Source of the DNA: Burkholderiales bacterium
Lineage (GTDB): Bacteria > Pseudomonadota > Gammaproteobacteria > Burkholderiales > Usitatibacteraceae
DNA: 64,000 nucleotides
Direction of reading: 5' to 3'
Assembly: GCA_019634955.1 (NCBI GenBank)
Contig: JAHCAK010000013.1
Span: forward strand, 1 to 64,000
The notes under the pieces were generated by a model that worked only from the letters and a program-made list of their open reading frames with translations, made no database searches and was not told the origin of the DNA. The position numbers and the translations under genes were made by a program. Below, one piece after another: positions 18,107 to 26,415 of this stretch; position 1 is the first letter of the stretch, and each line of letters opens with the position of its first letter.

Positions 18107-18676
18107 ATGAATCGCCTCGCCCTCGCCGCCGCCGTCGCCGGCGCGATCGCCACCCTCCCCGCCACCGCCGCCGAGTCCTATTCCCTCGACGTGCGCCACA
18201 CCTTCCCCAGCTTCGAGGTGTTGCACCTCGGCTACTCGCTCCAGCGCGGCCGCTTCAACAAGACCAGCGGCAAGGTCACGATCGATCCCGCCGCGAAGAA
18301 GGGCACCGCCGACATCACCATCGACGCGGCGAGCGTCGACACGGGCCTCGACAAGCTCGAGGAGCACCTGCGCGGCGAGGACTTCTTCAACGTGGCGAAG
18401 TTTCCCGCCATCACCTTCAAGGGCGACAAGTTCGCCTTCGACGGCGACAAGGTGAAGAGCGTCTCGGGGAACCTCACGATGCTGGGCGTCACCAAGCCCG
18501 TCACCCTCACCGCGACCTACTTCAACTGCGCCGACCACCCGATGGCCAAGAAGAAGGCCTGCGGTGGCGATTTCGTCGCGACGATCAAGCGCACCGACTT
18601 CGGCATGAAGTACGCCGTGCCCGCCGTGGCCGACGAGGTGAAGCTGCAGATCCAGGTCGAGGCGTTCAAGGACTGA
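18107..18676 (+). CDS. YceI-family periplasmic protein (second copy)
   Basis: This 189-residue protein has a signal peptide (about 1-21, ATA/AES) and the YceI barrel: YSLDVRHTFPSFEVLHLGYSLQRGRF, DITIDAASVDTGLDKLEEHLRGEDFFNVAKFP, GNLTMLGVTKPVTLTA. Two cysteines (in YFNCADHP and KKACGGDF) are likely a disulfide found in the classical YceI group and missing from the first copy. The two tandem copies are clearly different subfamilies, so they may bind different lipids. It is the last gene of the marR operon. Confidence 0.9.
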   Translation: MNRLALAAAVAGAIATLPATAAESYSLDVRHTFPSFEVLHLGYSLQRGRFNKTSGKVTIDPAAKKGTADITIDAASVDTGLDKLEEHLRGEDFFNVAKFPAITFKGDKFAFDGDKVKSVSGNLTMLGVTKPVTLTATYFNCADHPMAKKKACGGDFVATIKRTDFGMKYAVPAVADEVKLQIQVEAFKD

Positions 18677-18711
18677 CGGGGGCGCTCCCGGGGAGCTTCC
18701 CGGATTCCGGG

Positions 18712-18717
18712 CAGAAT
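18712..18717 (+). promoter_or_regulatory. -10-like element (CAGAAT) close to the next ATG
   Basis: CAGAAT ends eight bases before the ATG at 18726, with no Shine-Dalgarno between, matching the leaderless pattern seen at several other genes in this window. Confidence 0.35.
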
Positions 18718-18725
18718 GGCGGGCC

Positions 18726-19886
18726 ATGCTCGCCCGCCATTTCTCCCGCTTCCTCGCCGCCAACCCGGGGCTGCTCCACTTCGCGGCCCACAGCCACCAC
18801 CCGTGGCCGGATGTCTCGCGCGCGGCGCACGCGCGCTACTGGGAGGACTCGGCCTCGCTCGCGGACCGCAAGTGGGGCACGGTGTTCGGCTCCGTCGTCC
18901 CGGCGGCGCAGGCCCACGTCGCGCGCCTGCTCTCGCTCTCCGACCCGCGCCAGGTCGCCTTCGCGCCCAACACGCACGAGTTCGTGGCGCGGCTTCTCTC
19001 CTGCCTCGACGGGTCGCGCCCCGTGCGCGTGCTCGCGAGCGCGCACGAGTTCCACAGCTTCCGCCGCCAGGCGCGCCGGCTGGCGGAGACGGGGTGGCTG
19101 GAACTCACCGAGATTTCGCTGGACCCCTGGCCCAGCTTCGGCGAGCGCTTCGCGGCCTCGGCCGCCTCGGGCGACTGGGATCTCGTGTGGCTTTCCCACG
19201 TCTTCTTCGATTCGGGGTTCGTGGTGCGGGACCTCGAGGCGATCGTGGCCGCGGCTCCGGCGCAGGCCATCGTGGCGATCGACGGCTACCACGCCTTCTG
19301 CGCCCTGCCCGTCGACCTCTCGCGCATCCACCATCGCGCCTTCTACCTCGCCGGCGGCTACAAGTACGCCATGTCCGGCGAGGGGGCGTGCTTCCTCGCC
19401 ATCCCGCCGGGCTGCGCGCTGCGGCCCGCCGACACCGGCTGGTTCGCGTCCTTCGATTCGCTCTCCGGCCGCCCGGGCGAGGAGGTCCCCTACTCCGCCG
19501 ATGCCTTCCGCTTCTGGGGATCGACCTTCGACCCCTCCGGGCTCTACCGCTTCAACGCGGTGATGGACTGGCTCGTCGCGGAGGAAGTCACCGTCGCCGC
19601 GATCCACGCCCACGCGCAGGCGCTGCAGGAGCGGTTTCTCGGGGGCCTCGCACGCCTCGGGCTGGCGCGGCTTTCCGCAGCGGGCCTCGTGCCGCCCGCC
19701 GGCGCCCCGCGCGGCAACTTCCTCGCCTTCGAGACCGACGACGCCCTCGCGATCCAGCAGGCCCTGGCTGCGCAGGGCGTGTACGTGGACCGGCGGGACC
19801 GGCGCCTGCGGTTCGGCTTCGGCGTCTACCACGGCACGGCAACCGTCGATGCGCTCCTCGAAGCGACCGCGCAGGCGCTGCGATAG
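18726..19886 (+). CDS. PLP-dependent aminotransferase class V / kynureninase-like protein
   Basis: This 386-residue fold-type I PLP enzyme carries the Schiff-base lysine at Lys213 (AGGYKYAMSGEG) and the cofactor aspartate at Asp186 (AIDGYHAF). The overall layout (HEFHSFRRQ, RFGFGVYHGT) resembles kynureninase and class V aminotransferases. It lacks enough family-specific residues for me to name a substrate, and no tryptophan-catabolism neighbours are present. A CAGAAT -10-like element lies just before the ATG with no ribosome site. The following Bug receptor gene starts 12 bases later but has its own TAGAAT element. Confidence 0.75.
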   Translation: MLARHFSRFLAANPGLLHFAAHSHHPWPDVSRAAHARYWEDSASLADRKWGTVFGSVVPAAQAHVARLLSLSDPRQVAFAPNTHEFVARLLSCLDGSRPVRVLASAHEFHSFRRQARRLAETGWLELTEISLDPWPSFGERFAASAASGDWDLVWLSHVFFDSGFVVRDLEAIVAAAPAQAIVAIDGYHAFCALPVDLSRIHHRAFYLAGGYKYAMSGEGACFLAIPPGCALRPADTGWFASFDSLSGRPGEEVPYSADAFRFWGSTFDPSGLYRFNAVMDWLVAEEVTVAAIHAHAQALQERFLGGLARLGLARLSAAGLVPPAGAPRGNFLAFETDDALAIQQALAAQGVYVDRRDRRLRFGFGVYHGTATVDALLEATAQALR

Positions 19887-19889
19887 AAT
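19884..19889 (+). promoter_or_regulatory. -10 element TAGAAT for the Bug receptor gene
   Basis: TAGAAT overlaps the stop of the preceding gene and ends nine bases before the ATG at 19899. No Shine-Dalgarno lies between, so the transcript would be nearly leaderless. Confidence 0.45.
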
Positions 19890-19898
19890 CGTCCCACC

Positions 19899-20870
19899 AT
19901 GAAAACCCTCCGCCTCCTCGCCGCCGCAGCCCTCGTGGCCGTGGCACCGGTGGCCGGCCTCGCGGCCGAGCCCTTCCCCGCCAAGCAGATCCGCTTCGTC
20001 GTGCCCTACCCGCCCGGCGGCCCGCTGGACACCGTCGCGCGCCTGCTGGGCCAGAAGGTCTCGGCGAGCATCAAGCACCCGGTCGTCGTGGACAACGTTC
20101 CCGGCGCCGGCGGCAACATCGGCGCGGGCGTGGTCGCGCGCGCGGCTCCCGACGGGCACACCATCCTCATGGGGGCGGTCGCCACCCACGCCATCAACCC
20201 GAGCCTGTACCCCAGCATCCCGTACAACGCCGAGAAGGACTTCATCGCCGTCACGCAGGTCGCCTCCACGCCCAACGTGCTCGTGGTGAACCCGAACGTG
20301 CCGGCCGCCAGCGTGAAGGAATTCATCGCCTACGCGAAATCGAAGCCCGGCAAGCTCAACTTCGGCTCCGGCAGCACCGGCAGCGCCGGCCACCTCGCGG
20401 GCGAGCTCTTCAAGTCGATGGCCGGCGTGGACATGGCCCACATCCCGTACAAGGGCGCGGCGGCGGCGATGCAGGATCTCATCGGCGGGCGCGTGGACCT
20501 CATGTTCGACAACCTCGCCTCCTCGCTCGCCCAGGTGAAGGGCGGGCGCGTGCGGGCGCTGGCCGTGACGACCGCGAAGCGGACCGCCCTCGCGCCGGAA
20601 CTGCCCACGATCGCGGAATCCGGCCTCGCCGGCTTCGACATCAGCACCTGGTTCGGCATCTTCGTGCCCGCCGGCACGCCGAAGGCGGCCGTCGACCGCC
20701 TCTACGACGAGTTCGCCAAGGCGCTCAACGCGCCCGACGTGCGCGAGAAGATGATCGCCCTCGGCGCGGAGCCCGTGGCGAGCCGCCCCGAGGACTTCGC
20801 CGCCTACGTGAAGGCCGAGGCCGCCAAGTACGCGAAGCTCGTGAAGGCCTCGGGGGCCAAGGTCGACTGA
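19899..20870 (+). CDS. Bug/TctC-family periplasmic solute-binding protein
   Basis: This 323-residue protein has a signal peptide (about 1-22, LAA/EPF) and the Bug fold: KQIRFVVPYPPGGPLDTVARLL, VDNVPGAGGNIGAGVVARAAPDGHTILMG, GHLAGELFKSMAGVDMAHIPYKG. It is the receptor of tripartite tricarboxylate transporters and binds a carboxylated solute through two water molecules. No TctA/TctB membrane genes are adjacent. Orphan receptors of this kind are extremely common in betaproteobacteria, so the ligand cannot be told. Confidence 0.9.
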   Translation: MKTLRLLAAAALVAVAPVAGLAAEPFPAKQIRFVVPYPPGGPLDTVARLLGQKVSASIKHPVVVDNVPGAGGNIGAGVVARAAPDGHTILMGAVATHAINPSLYPSIPYNAEKDFIAVTQVASTPNVLVVNPNVPAASVKEFIAYAKSKPGKLNFGSGSTGSAGHLAGELFKSMAGVDMAHIPYKGAAAAMQDLIGGRVDLMFDNLASSLAQVKGGRVRALAVTTAKRTALAPELPTIAESGLAGFDISTWFGIFVPAGTPKAAVDRLYDEFAKALNAPDVREKMIALGAEPVASRPEDFAAYVKAEAAKYAKLVKASGAKVD

Positions 20871-20889
20871 TCGACGGGGGCCGGCCACC

Positions 20890-21333
20890 ATGATCCGGCG
20901 CCTGGCGTGGTTCCTCGCCCTCGCGGGCGCCGTGCCGTTCGTGCTCGCCACGGCGGCGATCTGGTCGTCGGAAGCCTCCCATGTCCGCGTGCCGGCCATC
21001 ACGGCGCTGGTCACCTATTCCGCCGTGATCCTCTCCTTCCTCGGCGGCATCGAGTGGGGCCTCGCGATCCGCGACGAATCCGGCACGGAATCCACGCGCG
21101 CGATCGCGCTGGGGCTTTCGACGGTCTCGTCGCTCGCGGCGTGGGCGCTGCTCTGGCTGCCCAACCCCGTGTGGCAGGTGGGCGCGGCGCTCGCCCTCAT
21201 CGTGGGCGTGTGGGCGTCCGACCAGTGGATGGCCGGGCGCGGGCTCCTGCCCACCTGGTTCGTCGACCTGCGCACCGCCGCGAGCGCCGTGGTGGCCGCA
21301 AGCCTCGCGGCGGCCCTCGCGAAGCTCGCCTAG
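20890..21333 (+). CDS. DUF3429 small membrane protein
   Basis: The 147 residues include four or five hydrophobic helices and the FLGGIEWGLAIRDES segment characteristic of DUF3429. These are inner-membrane proteins of unknown function. It starts 19 bases after the Bug receptor, without a clear ribosome site, and may be co-transcribed. It is tail-to-tail with the S9 peptidase, seven bases apart. Confidence 0.75.
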   Translation: MIRRLAWFLALAGAVPFVLATAAIWSSEASHVRVPAITALVTYSAVILSFLGGIEWGLAIRDESGTESTRAIALGLSTVSSLAAWALLWLPNPVWQVGAALALIVGVWASDQWMAGRGLLPTWFVDLRTAASAVVAASLAAALAKLA

Positions 21334-21340
21334 CCCTTGC

Positions 21341-23335
21341 TCACCGCCGGCGCCGCCGCGCGCCGGGGTCGTGCCGCGCGAGCCAGTCGAAGAACTCGCG
21401 ATACCAGAGGCGGGAGTTCTGCGGCTTGAGGATCCAGTGATTCTCGTCGGGGAAGAAGACGAGCCGCGCCGGCACGCCCTTGGCCTTTAGCGTGTTGTAG
21501 TACGCGAGCCCCTGCGCGTCCGGCACCCGGTAATCCAGGAGCCCGTGGATCACGAGCGTGGGCGTCCTCATGTGGCGCGCCCTCGCCCGCGGGTTCTGGC
21601 GGTCGACCTTCTCCGGGTCGTCCCAGTAGTACGCGCCCAGCTCCTTGGGCGACCAGTACCACACGTCGTCGGCGAACATCGCCGTCCAGTCGAAGCAGCC
21701 GGCGTGGCAGACGTAGGCCTTGTAGCGGTCGGTGTGGCCGTTCATCCAGGCGACCATGTAGCCGCCGTAGCTGCCGCCCGCGGCGAGCAGCCGCCTGCGG
21801 TCGATGTAGCCCGCCTTCAGCAGGAAGTCCGTGCCTGCCTCGACGTCCGCGAGCTCGCGCTTGCCCCATTCGGCGTTGATGGACTCGACGAACGCCTGCC
21901 CGAACGACGACGACCCGTGGTAGTTCACGCACGCGACCACGTAGCCCTGTGCCGCGAAGACATGGTTGTTCCAGCGGAAGTGGAAGTTGTCGCCCCACAC
22001 CGAGTGCGGGCCGCCGTGGATGTTGTGCAGCAGCGGCCACTTGCGCTTCGGGTCGAAGTCCGGCGGGTAGATCACCCACATCTGCACCTTCTCGCCTTTC
22101 CAGCCGCGGATCTCGAACTCGCGCACCTCGCCGAGCCGCACGCCCGCCATCACGTCGTCGTTGAAGCGGTCGATGCGGCGCTCGCCGCGGGCCGGGTCGG
22201 TGAAGAACACGGCCGGCGGCGTCCCCATGGTGTTCCTCACGAACGCGATCCCGCCCGCCCCCACGGTGAAATCGGTGACCGTGCCGCCGAGCGCGGCGAC
22301 CTCGGGCTCGCGGTCGCCCAGCCGCCAGCGCCACGCGTGGGTGCGCCCGCGATCCTCCGCGGCGAAGACCAGCGACTCCGAGCCCGCCTCCCAAGCCACG
22401 GGAGCGTGGACGCTGCGGTCCCAGGCCGCGGGCATCGGCTTCATCCTCCCCGAGCCGCGATCCAGCAGCGCGATGCGGGTCTCGGCGACGGGGCTGCGCC
22501 GCAGGTCCCGCGTGAGGACGGCGAGCCACTTGCCGTCCGGCGAGTAGCTCGGGCCCTCGTGATCCAGGCGCGAGCCCTTCGTGAGCGTGCGGAAGCGCTT
22601 CTCCCGGAGGTCGAGCGCGACGATGTGGTGCTCGTGGTCGAAGCGCTTGGACTCCGCCGGGTCGAAGGTGAAGGCGATCTCGCGCCCGTCGGGCGAGATG
22701 TCGTAGTGATGCGCCGCCGGATCGGCCCGCGGCAGCTCGTAGGGCGTGCCGGCGAAGAGGTCCACGATGCGCTGCGAGCGCACGTCCGCCACGAAAAGGC
22801 GCGGCACGCGGCCGTCGGAGAGCCAGTGGTCCCAGTAGCGGTAGGCTTCGTGCTCGACCACGTGCGCCTTCACCTTCGAATCCCGGTGCGCCTTCCAGCG
22901 CTCGTCGAGCGCCTTGTAGCCCGTCGCGTCGGGCCAGACCCAGGAGATGAAGGCGACGCGGCGCGAGTCCGGGAACCACTTGATGCCGGCCACGCCCGTG
23001 GGCATGCGCGTCACCCGCGAGGCCTCCCCGCCGTCGGGCGAGATCACCCAGAGCTGCGGCTCGTCGTCCTTGTCGCGCTTGGCCACGAAGGCGATGAGGC
23101 GCCCGTCGGGCGACCAGCGCGGCCCGGCGTCCTTCTCGCCCGCCTGCGTGAGCTGGCGCGGCTCGCCGCCGAAGGTCGACAGGAGCCAGAGGCGCGAGGC
23201 GCCCTTGTTCTCCTCCATGTCGTAGGTGGTGACGGACACGCACGCCTGCGCGCCGTCGGGTGAGAGGGTGGGCTGCGCGGGACGCGCGAGCCGCCAGAGG
23301 TCTTCGGCCGTGAGCCGGCGGTTTCGGGTAGCCAT
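21341..23335 (-). CDS. S9-family prolyl oligopeptidase / acylaminoacyl-peptidase
   Basis: The 664 residues make an N-terminal seven-bladed beta-propeller (about 15-400, repeated SPDG motifs) followed by an alpha/beta hydrolase domain. The visible catalytic triad is Ser522 in GGSYGGYM, Asp601 in [10 protein letters not shown] and His633 in PDENHWI. Such enzymes cut short peptides or remove acylated N-terminal residues in the cytoplasm. There is no signal peptide. The ATG at 23335 lies eight bases after a minus-strand TAGAAT and has no Shine-Dalgarno, suggesting a leaderless message. It is divergent from glutaryl-CoA dehydrogenase. Confidence 0.9.
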   Translation of the reverse strand: MATRNRRLTAEDLWRLARPAQPTLSPDGAQACVSVTTYDMEENKGASRLWLLSTFGGEPRQLTQAGEKDAGPRWSPDGRLIAFVAKRDKDDEPQLWVISPDGGEASRVTRMPTGVAGIKWFPDSRRVAFISWVWPDATGYKALDERWKAHRDSKVKAHVVEHEAYRYWDHWLSDGRVPRLFVADVRSQRIVDLFAGTPYELPRADPAAHHYDISPDGREIAFTFDPAESKRFDHEHHIVALDLREKRFRTLTKGSRLDHEGPSYSPDGKWLAVLTRDLRRSPVAETRIALLDRGSGRMKPMPAAWDRSVHAPVAWEAGSESLVFAAEDRGRTHAWRWRLGDREPEVAALGGTVTDFTVGAGGIAFVRNTMGTPPAVFFTDPARGERRIDRFNDDVMAGVRLGEVREFEIRGWKGEKVQMWVIYPPDFDPKRKWPLLHNIHGGPHSVWGDNFHFRWNNHVFAAQGYVVACVNYHGSSSFGQAFVESINAEWGKRELADVEAGTDFLLKAGYIDRRRLLAAGGSYGGYMVAWMNGHTDRYKAYVCHAGCFDWTAMFADDVWYWSPKELGAYYWDDPEKVDRQNPRARARHMRTPTLVIHGLLDYRVPDAQGLAYYNTLKAKGVPARLVFFPDENHWILKPQNSRLWYREFFDWLARHDPGARRRRR

Positions 23336-23343
23336 GGGCGGCG

Positions 23344-23369
23344 ATTCTACCGGGGCGCGGCGGTAGAAT
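23344..23369. promoter_or_regulatory. Back-to-back divergent -10 elements in a 9-bp inverted repeat
   Basis: ATTCTACCG-N8-CGGTAGAAT is a perfect inverted repeat. Each arm contains TAGAAT reading outward: minus strand at 23344-23349 for the S9 peptidase, plus strand at 23364-23369 for glutaryl-CoA dehydrogenase. Each -10 would sit where the other promoter needs its upstream element, so the two may interfere. Confidence 0.5.
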
Positions 23370-23391
23370 GGCGGCTGCCATCGGAGAGACC

Positions 23392-24576
23392 ATGAAGACA
23401 GCCGACACCAAGCCCGCCTTCGCGTGGGACGACCCCCTCCTCCTCGACGCCCAGCTCACCGAGGACGAGCGCATGGTGAGGGACAGCGCGCGCGCCTACT
23501 GCCAGGAGAAGCTCAAGCCCCGCATCCTCGAGGCGCACCGCCACGAGAAGTTCGACCGCGCGATCCTCCACGAGATGGGGGAACTCGGCTTCCTCGGCTC
23601 CACCATCGAAGGCTACGGGTGCGCGGGCGTGAACCACGTCTGCTACGGCCTCATCGCCCGCGAGGTCGAGCGCGTCGACTCCGGCTACCGCTCGACCATG
23701 AGCGTGCAGTCCTCGCTCGTGATGCACCCGATCCACGCGTACGGCACCGAGGCGCAGCGCGAGAAGTGGTTGCCGAGGCTCGCCACCGGCGAGCTGGTGG
23801 GCTGCTTCGGCCTCACCGAGCCCAACCACGGCTCGGACCCCGGCGGCATGGTCACGCGCGCGCGCAAGGTGGACGGTGGCTGGCGCCTCTCGGGCGCCAA
23901 GATGTGGATCACCAACTCCCCCATCGCCGACATCTTCGTGGTGTGGGCCAAGGACGACGCGGGCGACATCCGCGGCTACGTGCTGGAAAAGGGCATGAAG
24001 GGGCTCTCCGCCCCCAAGATCGAGGGCAAGTTCAGCCTGCGCGCCTCCATTACCGGGGAAGTCGTGATGGATGACGTCTTCGTGCCGGACGACAACTACC
24101 TGCCCAACGTGAAGGGCCTCAAGGGTCCGTTCGGCTGCCTCAACAAGGCGCGGTTCGGCATCTCCTGGGGGGCGCTCGGCGCGGCGGAATTCTGCTGGCA
24201 CTCGGCGCGGCAGTACACGCTGGACCGCAGCCAGTTCGGCCGCCCCCTCGCCGCCAACCAGCTCATCCAGAAGAAGCTCGCGGACATGCAGACGGAGATC
24301 GCCATCGGCCTGCAGGCGGTGCTGCGCGTCGGCCGCCTGATGGACGAGCACCGCGCCACGCCCGAGATGGTCTCGCTGGTCAAGCGAAACTCCTGCGGCA
24401 AGGCGCTCGAGATCGCGCGCACGGCGCGCGACATGCACGGCGGCAACGGCATCGCCGACGAGTACCACGTCATCCGCCACGTGCTGAACCTCGAGGCCGT
24501 CAACACCTACGAGGGCACGCACGACGTGCACGCCCTCATCCTCGGGCGCGCGCAGACGGGGCTTTCGGCCTTCTGA
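23392..24576 (+). CDS. gcdH: Glutaryl-CoA dehydrogenase
   Basis: This 394-residue flavoprotein of the acyl-CoA dehydrogenase fold oxidises and decarboxylates glutaryl-CoA to crotonyl-CoA in lysine/tryptophan and dicarboxylate breakdown. The C-terminal block [20 protein letters not shown], with catalytic Glu374, is diagnostic of GcdH among acyl-CoA dehydrogenases. [13 protein letters not shown] and [18 protein letters not shown] are also typical. The start ATG 23392 has GGAGA six bases upstream; an upstream in-frame ATG (23368) would sit inside the promoter. No CoA transferase is adjacent. Confidence 0.93.
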   Translation: MKTADTKPAFAWDDPLLLDAQLTEDERMVRDSARAYCQEKLKPRILEAHRHEKFDRAILHEMGELGFLGSTIEGYGCAGVNHVCYGLIAREVERVDSGYRSTMSVQSSLVMHPIHAYGTEAQREKWLPRLATGELVGCFGLTEPNHGSDPGGMVTRARKVDGGWRLSGAKMWITNSPIADIFVVWAKDDAGDIRGYVLEKGMKGLSAPKIEGKFSLRASITGEVVMDDVFVPDDNYLPNVKGLKGPFGCLNKARFGISWGALGAAEFCWHSARQYTLDRSQFGRPLAANQLIQKKLADMQTEIAIGLQAVLRVGRLMDEHRATPEMVSLVKRNSCGKALEIARTARDMHGGNGIADEYHVIRHVLNLEAVNTYEGTHDVHALILGRAQTGLSAF

Positions 24577-24597
24577 GCGGGTGGGGCCGCGCTGCCC

Positions 24598-25041
24598 CTA
24601 GTGCGCCTTGCCGTCGAGGTCGATCCCCGGCGGCAGGGGCACGGCCTCGATCCCCTCCTCGACGAGTTCCGCGGCCTCCTGTGGCGTCACGCGGCCGCGG
24701 ATGCCGCGGGCGTCCTCCTCCCCGTAGTGGATGCGCCGGGCCACTTCGGGAAAGCGCCGGCCCACGTCCTCGGTGTGGGCCAGGACGTGCGCCTTGAGGG
24801 CGGCGAGCGCCGTGGCGAGCGCCGGGCTCGCTGGTTGCGGGCTCGCCGCCACGGGGACGGTCGCAGGCTCCCGGGCGCCCGTGTTCACGTACGGGGCCGA
24901 CGGAAGGCGGATCACCTCTCGGTCCTCGCACACGGGGCACGCGATGTCGCCTGCCTCGCACTGGCGGTCGAAAGCCTCGGCCGAGGCGAACCAGCCTTCG
25001 AATCCGTGACCCTGCGCGCAGGAGAGGCGAAAGACCTTCAT
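24598..25041 (-). CDS. DUF1178 family protein
   Basis: The 147 residues begin KVFRLSCAQGHGFEGWF, with a CPVC pair at about residues 35-38 (GDIACPVCEDREV). The Cys-x3-His plus CxxC arrangement suggests a small zinc ribbon. The C-terminal half is the conserved DUF1178 helical region (FPEVARRIHYGEEDARGIRGRVTPQEAAELVEEGI). The function of the family is not established. I chose ATG 25041 because the family starts at this Met. It is tail-to-tail with gcdH, 21 bases apart. Confidence 0.85.
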   Translation of the reverse strand: MKVFRLSCAQGHGFEGWFASAEAFDRQCEAGDIACPVCEDREVIRLPSAPYVNTGAREPATVPVAASPQPASPALATALAALKAHVLAHTEDVGRRFPEVARRIHYGEEDARGIRGRVTPQEAAELVEEGIEAVPLPPGIDLDGKAH

Positions 25042-25090
25042 GGATGCCAGGTGGGGTCCCGGTCGGGAAGATTCAACGCCCACTGGGGCA

Positions 25091-26413
25091 TCATGCCTCC
25101 CCCGCCAGCGGCCACTCCGCCTCGGCCAGGCGCGCCAGGCGGTCGACCGCGGGCGAGCAGGCCACGACGCGGCCGTTCACGTACGCCTCGTGGTTGCGCT
25201 CCACGTCCTCGAGGGCGTAGACGTAGTTCACCATCAGGCCGAGGGACTGGCGCAGGCCCTTCGCGGAAGGGTCGGCCATCCAGTTGATGCGCTCCAGCCG
25301 CGCGCCGTTGCCGAGGTGGAAGCGCGCCACGGGGTCGAGGACGTGGTTGTCCTCCCATTCGCGCACGAGGTAGTGCGCCGCGAGCGTCTCCAGCGGCTCG
25401 CGGATCGCCTCGCCGGGCGCCGCCGCAGGCTCGGCTTCGGCGGCCTCGCGGATGGCGGCGGCCCCCGCGAGCCCCTCGCCGGCGGGCTGGCGACGCAGCC
25501 ACGCGCGAAACCCCGGCATCGGCGAGAGAGTCGCGAACTGCCGGAGGTTGGGCAGCTCGTCGTGCAGGTCCTGCGCCACCTGCTTGATGAGGAAGTTGCC
25601 GAACGAGATGCCCTTGAGCCCCGGCTGGCAGCTCGTGATGGAGTAGAACACCGCGCAACGCGCCTTCCTCGGGTCGCCGATGGCCGACTCCAGCGAGAGG
25701 ATCGGCTCGACCGCCGAAGGCAGGTCGTCCACGAACGCCACCTCCACGAACACCAGCGGCTCGCCCGGAAGCGCCGGGTGGAAGAACGCGAAGCAGCGCC
25801 GGTCGCGCTCGAGGCGGCGCTTGAGGTCCGGAAAGCCGCGGATCTCGTGCACCGCTTCGTAGGCGATGAGCTTCTCGAGGATCGCGGCAGGGGTTCCCCA
25901 GTCGATGCGGCGCAGCTCGAGGAAGCCGCGGTTGAACCACGACCCGAAGAGGTGCGTGAGGTCGTCGACGACGACGGCCAGGTGGGGACGCCGCGGAATG
26001 AGCGCCAGGACGGCGCGGCGCATCCCCACCAGCACGGAGGTGCCGCCGGCGGCCATGTTCATGCGGCGGAAGATCTCCTGGCGCGGGGGCTCGGCCACCG
26101 CCTGCAGCCGCGCGAGCGTCGCCGGCGACGGCTCCTCCCGGTAGGCCTGCGCCGCCGCGAGCACGAGGCCGGGGTCGGGAGAGAAGTCGCGCGCGAGCAG
26201 CTCGAAGAGGAGCTCGCGCCCGTGCTCGTCCAGCCCGCTGTAGAGCGCCACGGCGCGCCGCGCCATCACGGCGCCCGAGGATTCGCCTCTCTCGGTGACG
26301 AGAGTGCGCAGCAGCTTCGCGAGCCGCACCACCCGGCGCTCGCCTCGCGTTCGCGCCGCCGCCGCGAGCGGGCCGCCCAGGAGGCGTTCCAGCAGCGCGC
26401 GGGTGCCGGGCAC
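25091..26413 (-). CDS. matA: Malonyl-CoA decarboxylase
   Basis: The 440 residues comprise an N-terminal helical domain (about 1-120) and a GNAT-like catalytic domain (about 130-420). Family blocks are FFHPALPGEPLVFVEVAF, FYSITSCQPGLKGISFGNFLIKQV, FATLSPMPGFRAWL and DPVARFHLGNGARLERINWMAD. The enzyme turns malonyl-CoA into acetyl-CoA and CO2. The start is probably GTG 26413, with GGGGGA six bases upstream; a TTG at 26419 overlapping the synthetase stop is the alternative. It lies directly behind malonyl-CoA synthetase, giving the two-step malonate to acetyl-CoA route. Confidence 0.9.
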   Translation of the reverse strand: MPGTRALLERLLGGPLAAAARTRGERRVVRLAKLLRTLVTERGESSGAVMARRAVALYSGLDEHGRELLFELLARDFSPDPGLVLAAAQAYREEPSPATLARLQAVAEPPRQEIFRRMNMAAGGTSVLVGMRRAVLALIPRRPHLAVVVDDLTHLFGSWFNRGFLELRRIDWGTPAAILEKLIAYEAVHEIRGFPDLKRRLERDRRCFAFFHPALPGEPLVFVEVAFVDDLPSAVEPILSLESAIGDPRKARCAVFYSITSCQPGLKGISFGNFLIKQVAQDLHDELPNLRQFATLSPMPGFRAWLRRQPAGEGLAGAAAIREAAEAEPAAAPGEAIREPLETLAAHYLVREWEDNHVLDPVARFHLGNGARLERINWMADPSAKGLRQSLGLMVNYVYALEDVERNHEAYVNGRVVACSPAVDRLARLAEAEWPLAGEA

Positions 26414-26415
26414 CG

